From Paenibacillus sabuli (lineage in GTDB: Bacteria; Bacillota; Bacilli; Paenibacillales; Paenibacillaceae): DNA of 64,000 bases. The DNA lies in the NCBI RefSeq assembly GCF_014705605.1, contig NZ_JACXIZ010000024.1, positions 45,369-109,368 on the forward strand. The letters are read 5' to 3'. The translations under genes were made by a program, and so were the position numbers. A model generated the notes under the pieces. The model had not been told where the DNA came from, did no database searches, and saw only the letters and a program-made list of their open reading frames with translations. Below are positions 9,303-21,290 of this stretch, in pieces (positions within the stretch are counted from its first letter, which is position 1; every line of letters begins with the position of its first letter).

Positions 9303-10870
9303 GTGGATACGCCGATTCGATTGGCCGACGAGCGGTTGGTCTATTTGGAGGAGCAGATGGCCGTGCATCTGCCTCGCCATATTATATCGCGCGGATGGGA
9401 GTATTACCGGGCTCGCAAGGTGCTGACCTTCGAGGTCGTCGACGACCGCACCGTATATGGTGCGGTGGACGGCAGCAAGGTGTACGGGGTAGTGCTGGAT
9501 GCGGACCATTATCCGTACAGCCGCTGCTCCTGTCCCTACGAAGGCTACTGCAAGCACATGGCGGCCGTATTTTTCGCCTATGCGGCAAATGCGGGCGAGG
9601 ACGCGGAGACGATCTATCTGCGTGCGACCGGCGACGTGACGCCCGCACCGCCGGCGCCGGCCGCGAGCGATCCGAACCGTCCGGATCGGGCAGACGGACC
9701 GGAGGCGTGGCGAGCCTGGTTCGAGGCGGCCTTCGGCGCGGCCTGGAAGCAATGCCGCCAGTCGGTGCATCCGATGTCTGCGGTGCTTACGGAGCTCAAG
9801 GGCACGGCGCGGGATTGGGAGAAGCGGCGGCAGCGGCTGCACTGGCTGCATGCGATCGAATTTGTGCTCGAGCAGGTGGAATTGGCTTACGCAGCGACCG
9901 ACCCGTATAGCCGTTACTATTATGAAATGTCGTTTACCCGCACGGTCGATCCCTGGATTCTGCAATTCAACGAATTGGCCGTCGAGGTTGATTCCCGGGT
10001 GCTTCCTGCGGACGACGAGGCATGGGTCGAGGCGCTGCTGGCGGCGCTGCGGCGGCGGGCGCTGCTGAGCGGTCCTTCGCTGCTGCGGTGGGATCTGCTC
10101 TATCATGTGCTGTGGGAGCGTCTGGCCGGACAGGACGAGTGGCGGATCCGCGAGCAGGCGGAGCTGGAGCGGGCAGCGGTCGGCGCGGAGCGAGGAAGCA
10201 AGGGATATACCTTCGTGCAGGCCGCTCTGGCCGCGCTCGACGTGGCCGCGCAGCGGGACGAAGCGGCGGTCGCGCGCCTGGCCGATGCCGATTTCGACCG
10301 TTGCACCGAGCTGGTTTACGGCTTTGCCGAGCAGCGGCTCGAGGTGCGGGACTGGCCGCGCTTCGGGCTGTGGATGGATTATTTGCACGAGCAGCTCGCG
10401 GCCTGCCGCAACGCGGTCATCCTGCGGCCGTATTTTCAGCTCTGCCGCAAGGCCGACCTGCGCGAGCCGGGCGAGACCGACTGGTGCGCCCGGATGGTGC
10501 ATTTCCTGCCGGTTGCCTATCAGGAGCTGGCGGCGCATTGGCTGGAGACGAGACAGTATCGGGAGTGGGCTGATCTCCAGATGTACGTGGGCGTGCGGCC
10601 AGACGAGCTGGATGTGCAGGAGCTGCGGGCCGTGAGCCGAGCCGCGGGCGAGGTGCTGATCCCGCTCTATCATCAGGCGGTCGACGAGGCGATCCACGCG
10701 CGCAATCGTCAAGGCTACCGCACCGCGGCCAAGCTGCTCAAGCGTCTGGAGAAGCTGTACCGGGCGCACGGCGCGGCGGAGCGCTGGGAGCGGTATGTGG
10801 ACGCGCTGGCGCAGCGCTACGCGCGGCTGCGGGCGCTGCAGGAAGAGCTGTGGAAGGGGAAGGTGCTGCA

Positions 10871-10874
<4 letters not shown>
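9303..10874 (+). CDS. SWIM zinc-finger protein (YwqB-like)
   Basis: This 523-aa protein carries a SWIM zinc-binding motif near the N-terminus: C75-x-C77-x5-C83-x-H85 in YSRCSCPYEGYCKHMAAVFF. The rest is mostly helical with no enzyme motif I recognise. The GTG at 9303 follows GGGTCAAG. Its stop overlaps the start of the downstream SNF2 helicase (ATGA), so the two are translationally coupled. SWIM/SNF2 pairs (YwqB/YwqA in Bacillus subtilis) are conserved in Bacilli and are thought to act together on nucleic acids, but their role is not established. Confidence 0.9.
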
Positions 10875-13765
<2,891 letters not shown>

Positions 13766-13845
13766 GGCGTGTATTACAGAATAATTGGATGCGTGGATGC
13801 GATTGAAACCGATCCTATCCGTCCCTCTACCATTCGCCAACGAAC

Positions 13846-13979
13846 CTAACGGTTGCCACAGGGCTTATGTTCGTAAAATCAATAGAAAAAGGCATAATTT
13901 GAGCAAATAAGCGCCGTGGCAACCGCTAGCCTGGGAATTGCCTGAAATGGATCGAAATAAGCGCGCTGGCAACCGTTAG
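13846..13979. repeat. 50-bp-phased repeat cluster (one inverted, two direct copies)
   Basis: This is the only structure I see in the 311-base gap 13766-14076. An inverted copy (CTAACGGTTGCCAC ... GGGCTTAT, 13846-13868) faces two direct copies of AATAAGCGC ... CAACCG[CT]TAG (13906-13929 and 13956-13979). The direct copies start exactly 50 bp apart, although the bases between them do not match. The core (TAAGCG, 12 bases, TTAG) is the one found in the other 50-bp arrays of this window. Confidence 0.7.
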
Positions 13980-14076
13980 TCCTTAATGATCGGTAGTCCC
14001 GTAGCGATCGGTAGCCCAGTAGTAATCTCTAGCCCACAGGATGGAAAAGGTTCAGAGGAAGGGAGAACTGACAGCC

Positions 14077-14433
14077 ATGTCCGAGCAGGAGCAACAACCG
14101 TCAGCCGCGTCGTCAGCCCCAACGTCAGCCGCGCAGCCGCCGGGCCGCCGCCCGTTGGCGGCGGCCTCCGCATCCCGGCAATCCGGCGCTGGTGCACTCC
14201 GGCAATCCGGGGCAGGAGCGTCCCGCGAGACGCACGGCCGGACGGATGCCGAGCGGCAGGCGGACGCGTCCCGACAGACGCATGTGGAGACGCATCCCGA
14301 GCCGCAGGCGGGCGCGCCGGCAGATCAGGCGCCGGCGGAGGGCGCCTCGGCCCCGGAGTGGGAGGCGCTGTACCGCGCGGTGCGCGAGGCGGTGCTGGAG
14401 CTGCGCCCGGGGCCTGGTACCCCGGGCGAATGA
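14077..14433 (+). CDS. Small low-complexity hypothetical protein
   Basis: A 118-aa reading frame starts at an ATG with a GGAAGGGAGAA site upstream. The first ~95 residues are Ala/Ser/Gln/Pro/Arg-rich and contain short repeats (RQSGAGA-like). Only the end (PEWEALYRAVREAVLELRPGP) looks like a folded amphipathic helix. I do not recognise it. It could be a genuine disordered protein or a chance frame in GC-rich DNA. Confidence 0.35.
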   Translation: MSEQEQQPSAASSAPTSAAQPPGRRPLAAASASRQSGAGALRQSGAGASRETHGRTDAERQADASRQTHVETHPEPQAGAPADQAPAEGASAPEWEALYRAVREAVLELRPGPGTPGE

Positions 14434-14555
14434 CGCGCGGGGGCCAGGCAAGACAGAAGGCCAGGTGAACAGGCCGGCGTGTCCGAAAATGCGGTCGAGC
14501 ATAAGCAAACGCGCTTCGGACCCCGCGGCCCTCGACACCGCGCCGGCACGCCCGG

Positions 14556-15692
14556 TCAGCGCACGAAGCTGGCGTAGGTCAGATCGTGCAGGATATAAGC
14601 GAGGAAGAAGATGACGCAAGGCTGCTCGAAGCGGCGCTGGATCATCGTCAGCTGCTCGTAGTACGTCTTGGCATAGTGCGGGTTGTTGCGCATTTCCAGG
14701 TTGGCCTTGATCAGCGCGTCCAGCTTGTCCGTGACGTCGACGAGGTCGCCCTCGTACGTGCCGTCCTTGGCGACCATATAGCCTTCCATGTCCGTGCGCA
14801 GCGCCTCCGGGAGCCGGTGGACGATGCGCAGGGCGAGCTCATGCTCGTACGCTTCGAACGCCTGCTTGACCGCGGGCTGCGAGTGCTTGAAGGTGCCCTT
14901 CACGTCCCCGCTCAGCGACTCGCTGACGTCGTGCAGGATCGCCTTGCTCAGCAGGCGATCGACGTCGAGCCCTTCGCGGCCGAAGCGCTCGCGCTCGAGC
15001 AGGCCGTTGAACAGCGCCAGCGCCGCCACGCGGAACGAATGGGTGGCGTCGTTGTCGGGGACGAGGTTGAAATTGCCGTTCCAGCGCTCGATGTTGTCCA
15101 GATTGAGCAGATGGCCGCAAAATTCGAACACGCCCTCGCGCTTGTCGTATTCCTCGGCCAGCCAGGCGATCGCCGGCAGCGGGCAGCCGCGCATCTCCTC
15201 GCGCAGCTGCTCGTAGCGGCGATGAAAATAGGGATTCGTGTCGTGCATCGACTCGCGGTGACAGAACATCATCGCGTCGAACGAATCGATCGCGTCCACC
15301 AGCCGTCCGGTCGGGGAAGCGTCCTCGGCCTGCTCGATGTAGACGCGAAAAAACGGCCTTACCGAATTCGACAAATAGGTGACCAGACGCGTATTGACGT
15401 CGCGCTCGAAGGCGCGGATATGATCGCTCACGCGCGCGTCTTTTTTGGTGACGTGCTTGATCGAGCCGGTCTCGGTCTCGTTGAGATCGTGCAGCAGCGC
15501 CTTGGCGGTCAGCTCGAGCCGGTCGAGCGGCTGCTGCAGCACCCGCTCGTGGATGAGGCCGACGAGCACGGCCAGCGCGGCGCACCGGAAGCTGTGGCTG
15601 GCGGCGCTGTCGCGATAGCGCGGCGCGTGCTCGCTCCAGCGCGGCACGTATTGCATCTGGATGATCGTTTTGGTGAATTGTCCGTTGTTCAT
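14556..15692 (-). CDS. Tandem HD-domain protein (YfbR-like, internally duplicated)
   Basis: This 378-aa protein is built of two homologous YfbR/HD-type halves. Half one has ASHSFR (H33), LLHDL (H68/D69) and LVDAIDSFDAM (~132-141). Half two has ATHSFR (H218), ILHDV (H254/D255) and LVDVTDKLDAL (~318-327). Both metal-binding sets therefore look intact. YfbR-type proteins are 5'-deoxynucleotidases of about 190-200 aa; here a duplication gives double length, so a nucleotide phosphohydrolase role is likely but unproven. The ATG follows AAGGAGGAG. The gene is divergent from the fumarase gene. Confidence 0.85.
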   Translation of the reverse strand: MNNGQFTKTIIQMQYVPRWSEHAPRYRDSAASHSFRCAALAVLVGLIHERVLQQPLDRLELTAKALLHDLNETETGSIKHVTKKDARVSDHIRAFERDVNTRLVTYLSNSVRPFFRVYIEQAEDASPTGRLVDAIDSFDAMMFCHRESMHDTNPYFHRRYEQLREEMRGCPLPAIAWLAEEYDKREGVFEFCGHLLNLDNIERWNGNFNLVPDNDATHSFRVAALALFNGLLERERFGREGLDVDRLLSKAILHDVSESLSGDVKGTFKHSQPAVKQAFEAYEHELALRIVHRLPEALRTDMEGYMVAKDGTYEGDLVDVTDKLDALIKANLEMRNNPHYAKTYYEQLTMIQRRFEQPCVIFFLAYILHDLTYASFVR

Positions 15693-15806
15693 GTCCGCAA
15701 TCTCCTCCTTACGCCGCGCGCATGCAGGTGCGCAGGACGGGTTCTATGCTATTATATAGGCAATGCGATTCATAATAAAATCATAGCAGAGAGGAAGCAT
15801 AACGCG

Positions 15807-17348
15807 ATGCAGCAATTCGAAGAAAGTGTATACCGGTTAATCGTCGAAACGTCGACCAATCTGCCCGGCGACGTCCGTCAGACCATCAAGGCGGCGCGGG
15901 CCTCGGAGGATGCGGCGACGCGCGCCGGCCTGTCGCTGTCGACCATCGGGCGCAACATCGAGATGGCGGAGTGCAACGTCTCGCCGATCTGTCAGGATAC
16001 GGGCATGCCGACCTTCGTCGTGCATACGCCGGTCGGCGCCAACCAGCTCATCATGAAAGACCAGATACGTGCCGCAATCGCGCGGGCCACCAAGGACGGC
16101 AAGCTGCGCACCAATTCGGTCGATTCGCTCACCGGCGCCAACAGCGGCGACAATCTCGGTCCCGGCACGCCGGTCATCCACTTCGAGCAATGGGACAAGC
16201 CGGACATCGACATCCGGCTCATCCTCAAGGGCGGCGGCTGCGAGAACAAAAACATTCAATACAGCCTGCCGGCCGAGCTGGAAGGACTGGGCAAGGCCGG
16301 ACGCGACCTCGACGGCATCCGAAAATGCATCCTCCATGCGGTCTATCAGGCGCAGGGGCAGGGCTGCAGCGCCGGCTTCATCGGCGTCGGCATCGGCGGC
16401 GACCGCACGACCGGCTATGAGCTCGCCAAGCAGCAGCTCTTCCGCCGCGTCGACGACGTCAATCCGCACGAGGACTTGCGCAAGCTGGAGGACTACGTCA
16501 TGGACAAGGCGAACCGGCTCGGCATCGGCACGATGGGCTTCGGCGGCGAGGTGACGCTGCTCGGCTGCAAGATCGGCGTCATGAACCGGCTGCCGGCGAG
16601 CTTTTTCGTCTCGGTCGCCTACAATTGCTGGGCGTATCGCCGCCAGGGCGTGCTGCTGAACGCGCAGACGGGCGATCTGAAGGCGTGGCTCTATCCCGAG
16701 GGCACCGAGGTGTCGATGGCCGAGGAGCAGGGCGCGGCCGCCGCTGCCGATGCGCAGCAGAGCGAGCGCCGCGAGGTGCGGCTGACGATGCCGCTGACCG
16801 AGGAGCAGGTGCGCGACCTGCGCGTCGGCGACATCGTCATCCTGAGCGGGGAGATGCATACCGGCCGCGACGCCTTGCACAAGCATCTGATGGACCACGA
16901 TTCGCCTGTTGACCTGAATGGCGCGGTCATCTATCACTGCGGCCCGGTCATGATGAAGGACGGCGACACCTGGCAGGTGAAGGCGGCGGGTCCGACGACG
17001 AGCATCCGCGAGGAGCCGTATCAAGGCGATATTCTCAAGAAATTCGGCATTCGCGCCGTCATCGGCAAGGGCGGCATGGGCGCCAAGACGCTGGCCGCGC
17101 TGCAGGAGCACGGCGCCGTCTACCTCAACGCCATCGGCGGAGCGGCGCAGTATTACGCAGAGTGCTTCACCCATGTCAACAGCGTCGATTTTATGGAATT
17201 CGGCATTCCCGAAGCGATGTGGCATCTGCAGACCCGGGACTTCGCGGCCATCGTGACGATGGATGCGCACGGCAACAGCCTGCATGCCGAGGTGGAGCGC
17301 GATTCCAAGGCGAAGCTGGCGCAATTCAAGGACCCGGTCTTCGCGTAG
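15807..17348 (+). CDS. Class I (iron-sulfur) fumarate hydratase
   Basis: This 513-aa enzyme interconverts fumarate and L-malate in the TCA cycle using an oxygen-sensitive [4Fe-4S] cluster. The alpha-type N-terminal half (CNVSPICQDTGMP, TNSVDSLTGANSGDN, GGGCENKN, GFIGVGIGGDR) and the beta-type C-terminal half (GDIVILSGEMHTGRDALHKHL, GPTTSIR, IGKGGMG) are fused. The ATG at 15807 follows GAGGAAGC. A longer frame upstream runs antisense through the HD gene and is not real. Related enzymes hydrate tartrate or mesaconate, so substrate specificity is inferred. Confidence 0.93.
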   Translation: MQQFEESVYRLIVETSTNLPGDVRQTIKAARASEDAATRAGLSLSTIGRNIEMAECNVSPICQDTGMPTFVVHTPVGANQLIMKDQIRAAIARATKDGKLRTNSVDSLTGANSGDNLGPGTPVIHFEQWDKPDIDIRLILKGGGCENKNIQYSLPAELEGLGKAGRDLDGIRKCILHAVYQAQGQGCSAGFIGVGIGGDRTTGYELAKQQLFRRVDDVNPHEDLRKLEDYVMDKANRLGIGTMGFGGEVTLLGCKIGVMNRLPASFFVSVAYNCWAYRRQGVLLNAQTGDLKAWLYPEGTEVSMAEEQGAAAAADAQQSERREVRLTMPLTEEQVRDLRVGDIVILSGEMHTGRDALHKHLMDHDSPVDLNGAVIYHCGPVMMKDGDTWQVKAAGPTTSIREEPYQGDILKKFGIRAVIGKGGMGAKTLAALQEHGAVYLNAIGGAAQYYAECFTHVNSVDFMEFGIPEAMWHLQTRDFAAIVTMDAHGNSLHAEVERDSKAKLAQFKDPVFA

Positions 17349-17349
17349 C

Positions 17350-18327
17350 ATGCGCGAGCTGGGACTGGCCTTCAACCGGCGCTTCGAGCAGTGGATGTTC
17401 CTGATCATCCCCGCCGTGCTCGTGCTCGGCTTCGTGCTGCACCGGCCGCTCGTGCGGCTCGTAGATGCGGTGCCGTACCTGTTCGCCTTCGTCACTCTGA
17501 CGATGGCGCTCGACTGCGGACTCAAGCAGCTCCGCCAGGTCGTAGCCCGTCCGCTGCCGATGCTGTGGACGCTGGTGCTCGCCCATATCGTCCTGCCGCT
17601 GGCGGCCTACGGCCTCGGCGCCGCCATCTTCGGCGCCGATTCGCCGTATGTCGTCGGCTTCGTTCTGTTCACGATCATCCCGCTCGGCGTCTCCTCCGTC
17701 ATCTGGGTCGGGCTCTCCGGGGGCAGCGTGCCGCTCATGCTGGCGCTCGTCGTGCTGGACTCGGCGCTCAGTCCGCTCGTGGTGCCGGCCGGCATCCATC
17801 TGCTGTTCGGCACCGGGGTGGAGGTCGACACGTCGCGCATCATGTCCGATCTGGTGCTGATCGTCGTCGCTCCGACCGCGCTCGGTGTTCTTCTCCATCA
17901 GGCGAGCCGCGGCCGCATCGCCGGCGCGGTCAAGCCGGTGGCGGCGCCGATCTCCAAGCTGTGCTTCGCCTCGGTCGTAGCGCTCAATGCGGCGGCGATT
18001 GCGCCGTATGTGGAGGAGCTGCGCAGCGACATGCTGCGGCTCGTGCCGGTCGTGCTCGTGCTGGTCGGGCTCTGCTACGCGGTCGGGATGGCGGGGGTGT
18101 GGCGCTCGAGGAGCCGCGAGCTGACCGTGACGATCTCGTACGCGGCCGGCATGCGCAACATCTCGCTCGGCATCGTGCTGGCGCTTGGCTATTTCAGTCC
18201 GCTCACCGCCGTGCCGGTCGTGCTCGGCATTTTGATCCAGCAGCCGGCGGCGACGCTGCATCATTACATTTTACGAAAACTTAACATTTCGAGGTCTGGC
18301 AAAATGACATCGGGGCAGGTACGATAA
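17350..18327 (+). CDS. Bile acid:sodium symporter (BASS) family transporter
   Basis: This 325-aa membrane protein has about ten hydrophobic segments. The family-like features are the GLKQLRQVVARP segment after the second helix and the helix-breaking glycine/proline patches (FTIIPLGVSSVIWVGLSGG; SYAAGMRNISLG). It starts one base after the fumarase stop, so the two are almost certainly co-transcribed. The substrate is an organic anion; coupling to fumarase suggests a carboxylate, which is inference. Its end carries the candidate Pho box of the next gene. Confidence 0.85.
   Translation: MRELGLAFNRRFEQWMFLIIPAVLVLGFVLHRPLVRLVDAVPYLFAFVTLTMALDCGLKQLRQVVARPLPMLWTLVLAHIVLPLAAYGLGAAIFGADSPYVVGFVLFTIIPLGVSSVIWVGLSGGSVPLMLALVVLDSALSPLVVPAGIHLLFGTGVEVDTSRIMSDLVLIVVAPTALGVLLHQASRGRIAGAVKPVAAPISKLCFASVVALNAAAIAPYVEELRSDMLRLVPVVLVLVGLCYAVGMAGVWRSRSRELTVTISYAAGMRNISLGIVLALGYFSPLTAVPVVLGILIQQPAATLHHYILRKLNISRSGKMTSGQVR
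18270..18325 (+). promoter_or_regulatory. Candidate Pho box and -10 upstream of phoR
   Basis: TTTACG (18270) and TTAACA (18281) are 11 bp apart; ATGACA (18304) lies 23 bp further on, close to the same phase. TACGAT (18320-18325) follows after 10 bp as a -10. The arrangement resembles the pstS promoter in this window and suggests autoregulation. The -10 lies only six bases before the phoR ATG, so a transcript from it would be leaderless. Confidence 0.4.
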
Positions 18328-18331
18328 CCTT

Positions 18332-20137
18332 ATGAACAGCTTCCGTGTACGCTTGACGCTAATTTTTGTCGGGTTGATCGGCTTGTCGGTGCTGACGGCC
18401 GGTCTGTTTATGGCCAAGACGTTTCGCGATAATCATCTGGATGCGCTGCAGGACAGCATGGTGCGCGAGATGAACATTATCCTGTCGACGATCCAGTGGC
18501 GCACCGGTCAGCCGGAGCAATTGTTCGATTATTATACCGAGCGGGCAGACCGGCTCCGGGCGATCACCGGCGAGCGCGTGACGTTCGTGCGCGGCGACGG
18601 CGTCGTGCTCGGGGATTCGGACCATGCCCCCGAGACGATGGAGAATCACGCGCTGCGCGAGGAGATCGTCGAAGCCAAGCGGTCGGGGATCGGCCGGGCG
18701 ATCCGGCGCAGCGAGACGACGAGCGAGAACTTGATGTACGTCGCGATCCCGCTCGACCCCGCCAGCGCCGATTCGGCCGTGCTGCGGGTGGCGATGAGCC
18801 TCAGCGAGGTCGATGCGAGCATTCGCCGACTGTGGGCGGTGCTGATCGGCGGACTGCTCGTGCTGTTCGCGGTGGCGGCGCTCGTCAGCTATCAGATCGC
18901 GCGCGGCCTGACGCGACCGCTGGAGCAGATCTCGCGCGTGGCCAAGCGGATCAAAAACATGGACTACCAGGCGCGGGTCCCGGTCATCAAGTCGGACGAG
19001 GTCGGCGAGCTCGGCCAATCGATCAATGCGATGGCGGACAGTCTGCAGCAGCAGATGCAGCGCATCCGGCAGAACGAGAATCAACTGGAGAGCGTGCTGG
19101 ACAACATGATCAACGGCATCGTCATGATCGACCGCAGCGGCGTCGTCGTGCTCATGAACCGCCGCGCCGAAGAGGTGCTCGGCATCGCCGCGCGCGAGCT
19201 GGAGGGCCGCCACTACGGCGAGGCCAAGCAGCAGTACGAGCTGGCGCAGCTGATCGAGGAAGGGCTCGCCTCGCGGGAGCACATCCGCGACGAGATGACA
19301 CTCTATTATCCGGAGGAGCGCCTGCTGGAGCTCAACCTGGTGCCGATCTTCCACGGCAAGGACGACTTCGGCGGCGTGCTGCTCGTGCTGCAGGACGTGT
19401 CGGCGATCCGCCGCCTGGAGCGGATGCGCAGCGAGTTCGTCGCCAATGTGTCGCATGAGCTGAAGACGCCGGTCGCGGCGGTCAAGGGCTTCGCCGAGAC
19501 GCTGCTGGGCGGAGCGGTCGACGATCCCGAGCACGCGCGCGCCTTCCTGCAGATCATCTACGACGAGAGCGACCGTCTCAATCGCCTCATCGGCGATATT
19601 CTCGAGCTGTCCAAGGTCGAGTCGCGGCGCGTGCCGCTGCAGTTCTCGCCGATCGAGCTGTCGACGTTCGTCGCGCGCACGGTGGAGCTGGTGGCACCCG
19701 AGGCCGCGCGCAAGGGCATCGCGCTCTCGGTGGAGGCCTCGCCGGGGCTCTACGTCGAAGCGGACGAGGATCGGCTGCGGCAGATTCTGATGAACTTGCT
19801 AACCAACGGCATCAATTACACGCCCGAGGGCGGCAAGGTGTCGATTACGGCGGAGCCGCTCTGGACCGGCGGTCGCGCGGCAGAGGAAGGCGACGACTAC
19901 GAGCAGATCCGCATCCGCATCACCGATACCGGGATCGGCATACCGAAGAAGGACCTGCCGCGCATCTTCGAGCGCTTCTACCGCGTCGACAAGGCGCGCT
20001 CGCGCAGCTCCGGCGGGACGGGTCTGGGCCTGTCGATCGTCAAGCATCTCGTCGAGCTGCACAAGGGCACGATCGCGGTCGAGAGCGAGGTCGGGGTCGG
20101 CTCGACCTTCATCCTCGAGCTGCCGGTGCTGCACTAG
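18332..20137 (+). CDS. phoR: Phosphate-regulon-type sensor histidine kinase PhoR
   Basis: This 601-aa membrane kinase has a first membrane segment (about 7-29), an extracytoplasmic domain, a second membrane segment (about 168-188), HAMP (about 190-240), PAS (about 250-350), HisKA with phospho-acceptor H375 in NVSHELKTP, and HATPase (ITDTGIGIP, GTGLGLSIVKHL). Length and order match Bacillus PhoR. It is followed after 112 bp by the response regulator, the reverse of the usual phoP-phoR order. It probably senses phosphate limitation, perhaps via PhoU and PstB encoded at 47.7-52.9 kb. Confidence 0.88.
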   Translation: MNSFRVRLTLIFVGLIGLSVLTAGLFMAKTFRDNHLDALQDSMVREMNIILSTIQWRTGQPEQLFDYYTERADRLRAITGERVTFVRGDGVVLGDSDHAPETMENHALREEIVEAKRSGIGRAIRRSETTSENLMYVAIPLDPASADSAVLRVAMSLSEVDASIRRLWAVLIGGLLVLFAVAALVSYQIARGLTRPLEQISRVAKRIKNMDYQARVPVIKSDEVGELGQSINAMADSLQQQMQRIRQNENQLESVLDNMINGIVMIDRSGVVVLMNRRAEEVLGIAARELEGRHYGEAKQQYELAQLIEEGLASREHIRDEMTLYYPEERLLELNLVPIFHGKDDFGGVLLVLQDVSAIRRLERMRSEFVANVSHELKTPVAAVKGFAETLLGGAVDDPEHARAFLQIIYDESDRLNRLIGDILELSKVESRRVPLQFSPIELSTFVARTVELVAPEAARKGIALSVEASPGLYVEADEDRLRQILMNLLTNGINYTPEGGKVSITAEPLWTGGRAAEEGDDYEQIRIRITDTGIGIPKKDLPRIFERFYRVDKARSRSSGGTGLGLSIVKHLVELHKGTIAVESEVGVGSTFILELPVLH

Positions 20138-20249
20138 CCGCGCGGCAGCGACGCATTGGCTGGAGGATGGCGCTTCGTGGTACAATAGGGGGAGCGCACA
20201 GGAGTCGTAATCACGCGATCCAGCAAGAATCGCGAGTCTGGGGGTTCAC

Positions 20250-20969
20250 ATGTCGCAAAAGGTGCTCGTCATAGAGGATGAACCGACGCTGGCTCGCCTG
20301 CTGTCGTACAATCTGACGCAGGAAGGGTACGAGGTCAAGGTCGTCGACCACGGGGCCGAGGGCTTGCAGACGGCGCTGGGACAAGCATTCGAACTGATCG
20401 TGCTCGATATTATGCTGCCCGGTATGAACGGATTTGAAATTCTGACGAAGCTGCGCCAGAGCGGCGTCCGCACGCCGGTCATCATCTTGACCGCGCGCAA
20501 TGCGGAGGAGGAGGTCGTCCAGGGACTCAAGCACGGCGCGGACGACTATATCACCAAGCCGTTCGGCGTGGCCGAGCTGCTGGCCCGGGTCTCTGCAGTG
20601 CTGCGGCGCTCGCAGTCGGAGGAGGCGCGCGAGGCGGACCAGCCGGATAAGGTCATCACCGCCGGGGTGCTCTCGATCTATCCGGAGAAGTACGAGGTCG
20701 TGCTGGCCGGCGAGACCGTGCCGCTGCGTCCCAAGGAATTCGAGGTGCTGCTCTACCTCGTGCAGCGTCCGGGCGTCGTCATCACGCGCGACGATCTGAT
20801 GAACGTCGTCTGGGGCTTCGATTACATCGGCGGTCAACGTACCGTCGATGTGCACGTCAGCTCGCTGCGCAAAAAACTCGAGCTCGGTCAGCAATCGGTG
20901 CAGATCGAATCGATCCGCGGCGTCGGCTACAAGCTGGTCATGCCTAAAAGACTCGGTTCCCAGCTTTAA
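20250..20969 (+). CDS. phoP: Phosphate-regulon-type response regulator PhoP
   Basis: This 239-aa OmpR/PhoB-family regulator has a receiver domain (acidic E9/D10, phospho-acceptor D53 in VLDIMLPGMNG, K at TKPFG) and a winged-helix DNA-binding domain (about 135-230, RTVDVHVSSLRKKL). A TACAAT box at 20181-20186 could give it a promoter of its own in addition to read-through from phoR. Its expected sites, TTTACA-like repeats at about 11-bp spacing, are found before four transcription units here. Its stop codon lies in the loop of the terminator. Confidence 0.88.
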   Translation: MSQKVLVIEDEPTLARLLSYNLTQEGYEVKVVDHGAEGLQTALGQAFELIVLDIMLPGMNGFEILTKLRQSGVRTPVIILTARNAEEEVVQGLKHGADDYITKPFGVAELLARVSAVLRRSQSEEAREADQPDKVITAGVLSIYPEKYEVVLAGETVPLRPKEFEVLLYLVQRPGVVITRDDLMNVVWGFDYIGGQRTVDVHVSSLRKKLELGQQSVQIESIRGVGYKLVMPKRLGSQL

Positions 20970-20986
20970 GGGATCCGAGTTTTTTT
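20951..20986 (+). terminator. Rho-independent terminator of phoR-phoP
   Basis: The stem ACTCGG...TTCCC pairs with GGGA...CCGAGT (20951-20980) and is followed by a run of seven T. The phoP stop codon (20967-20969) sits in the loop. Confidence 0.85.
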
Positions 20987-21290
20987 AATTACCGCTCGCC
21001 TGAGCAGATCCAGGACACGGACCGGCGGCCGGCGCAGGTCGAAATACTGCAAACGACCCGCGCACTCGACACCCGGCTCCGAAATGCCGCGCCTCTCGAG
21101 CATTCGGTTCGCGCGCTCCGGCGTGCCTCCCGATTGCGGCGCAAGAAGACGATCCGCGGGGTTTCGTCATCTGCAACGGACAGAAATGTCCGTAAGGTGC
21201 GGGGAAAACGGGTCGATCGTGTGACGGCCGCCGAAGGACGATCCGAGTCGGGCTCGTCTTGGTGCGGGCCAGCGTCGGCAACGGCCGGGC
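20987..21290. other. Non-coding gap with nothing recognised
   Basis: This is about 300 bases of GC-rich sequence between the phoP terminator and the stop of the reverse-strand glycoside hydrolase gene. Short reading frames on both strands have no recognisable motif or ribosome-binding site. I see no hairpin, repeat or promoter worth naming. Confidence 0.5.

Noticed and set aside
14586..15806. N-terminal extension of the fumarase frame
   Set aside because: It runs antisense through the tandem-HD gene. The fumarase family N-terminus and a ribosome site place the start at 15807.
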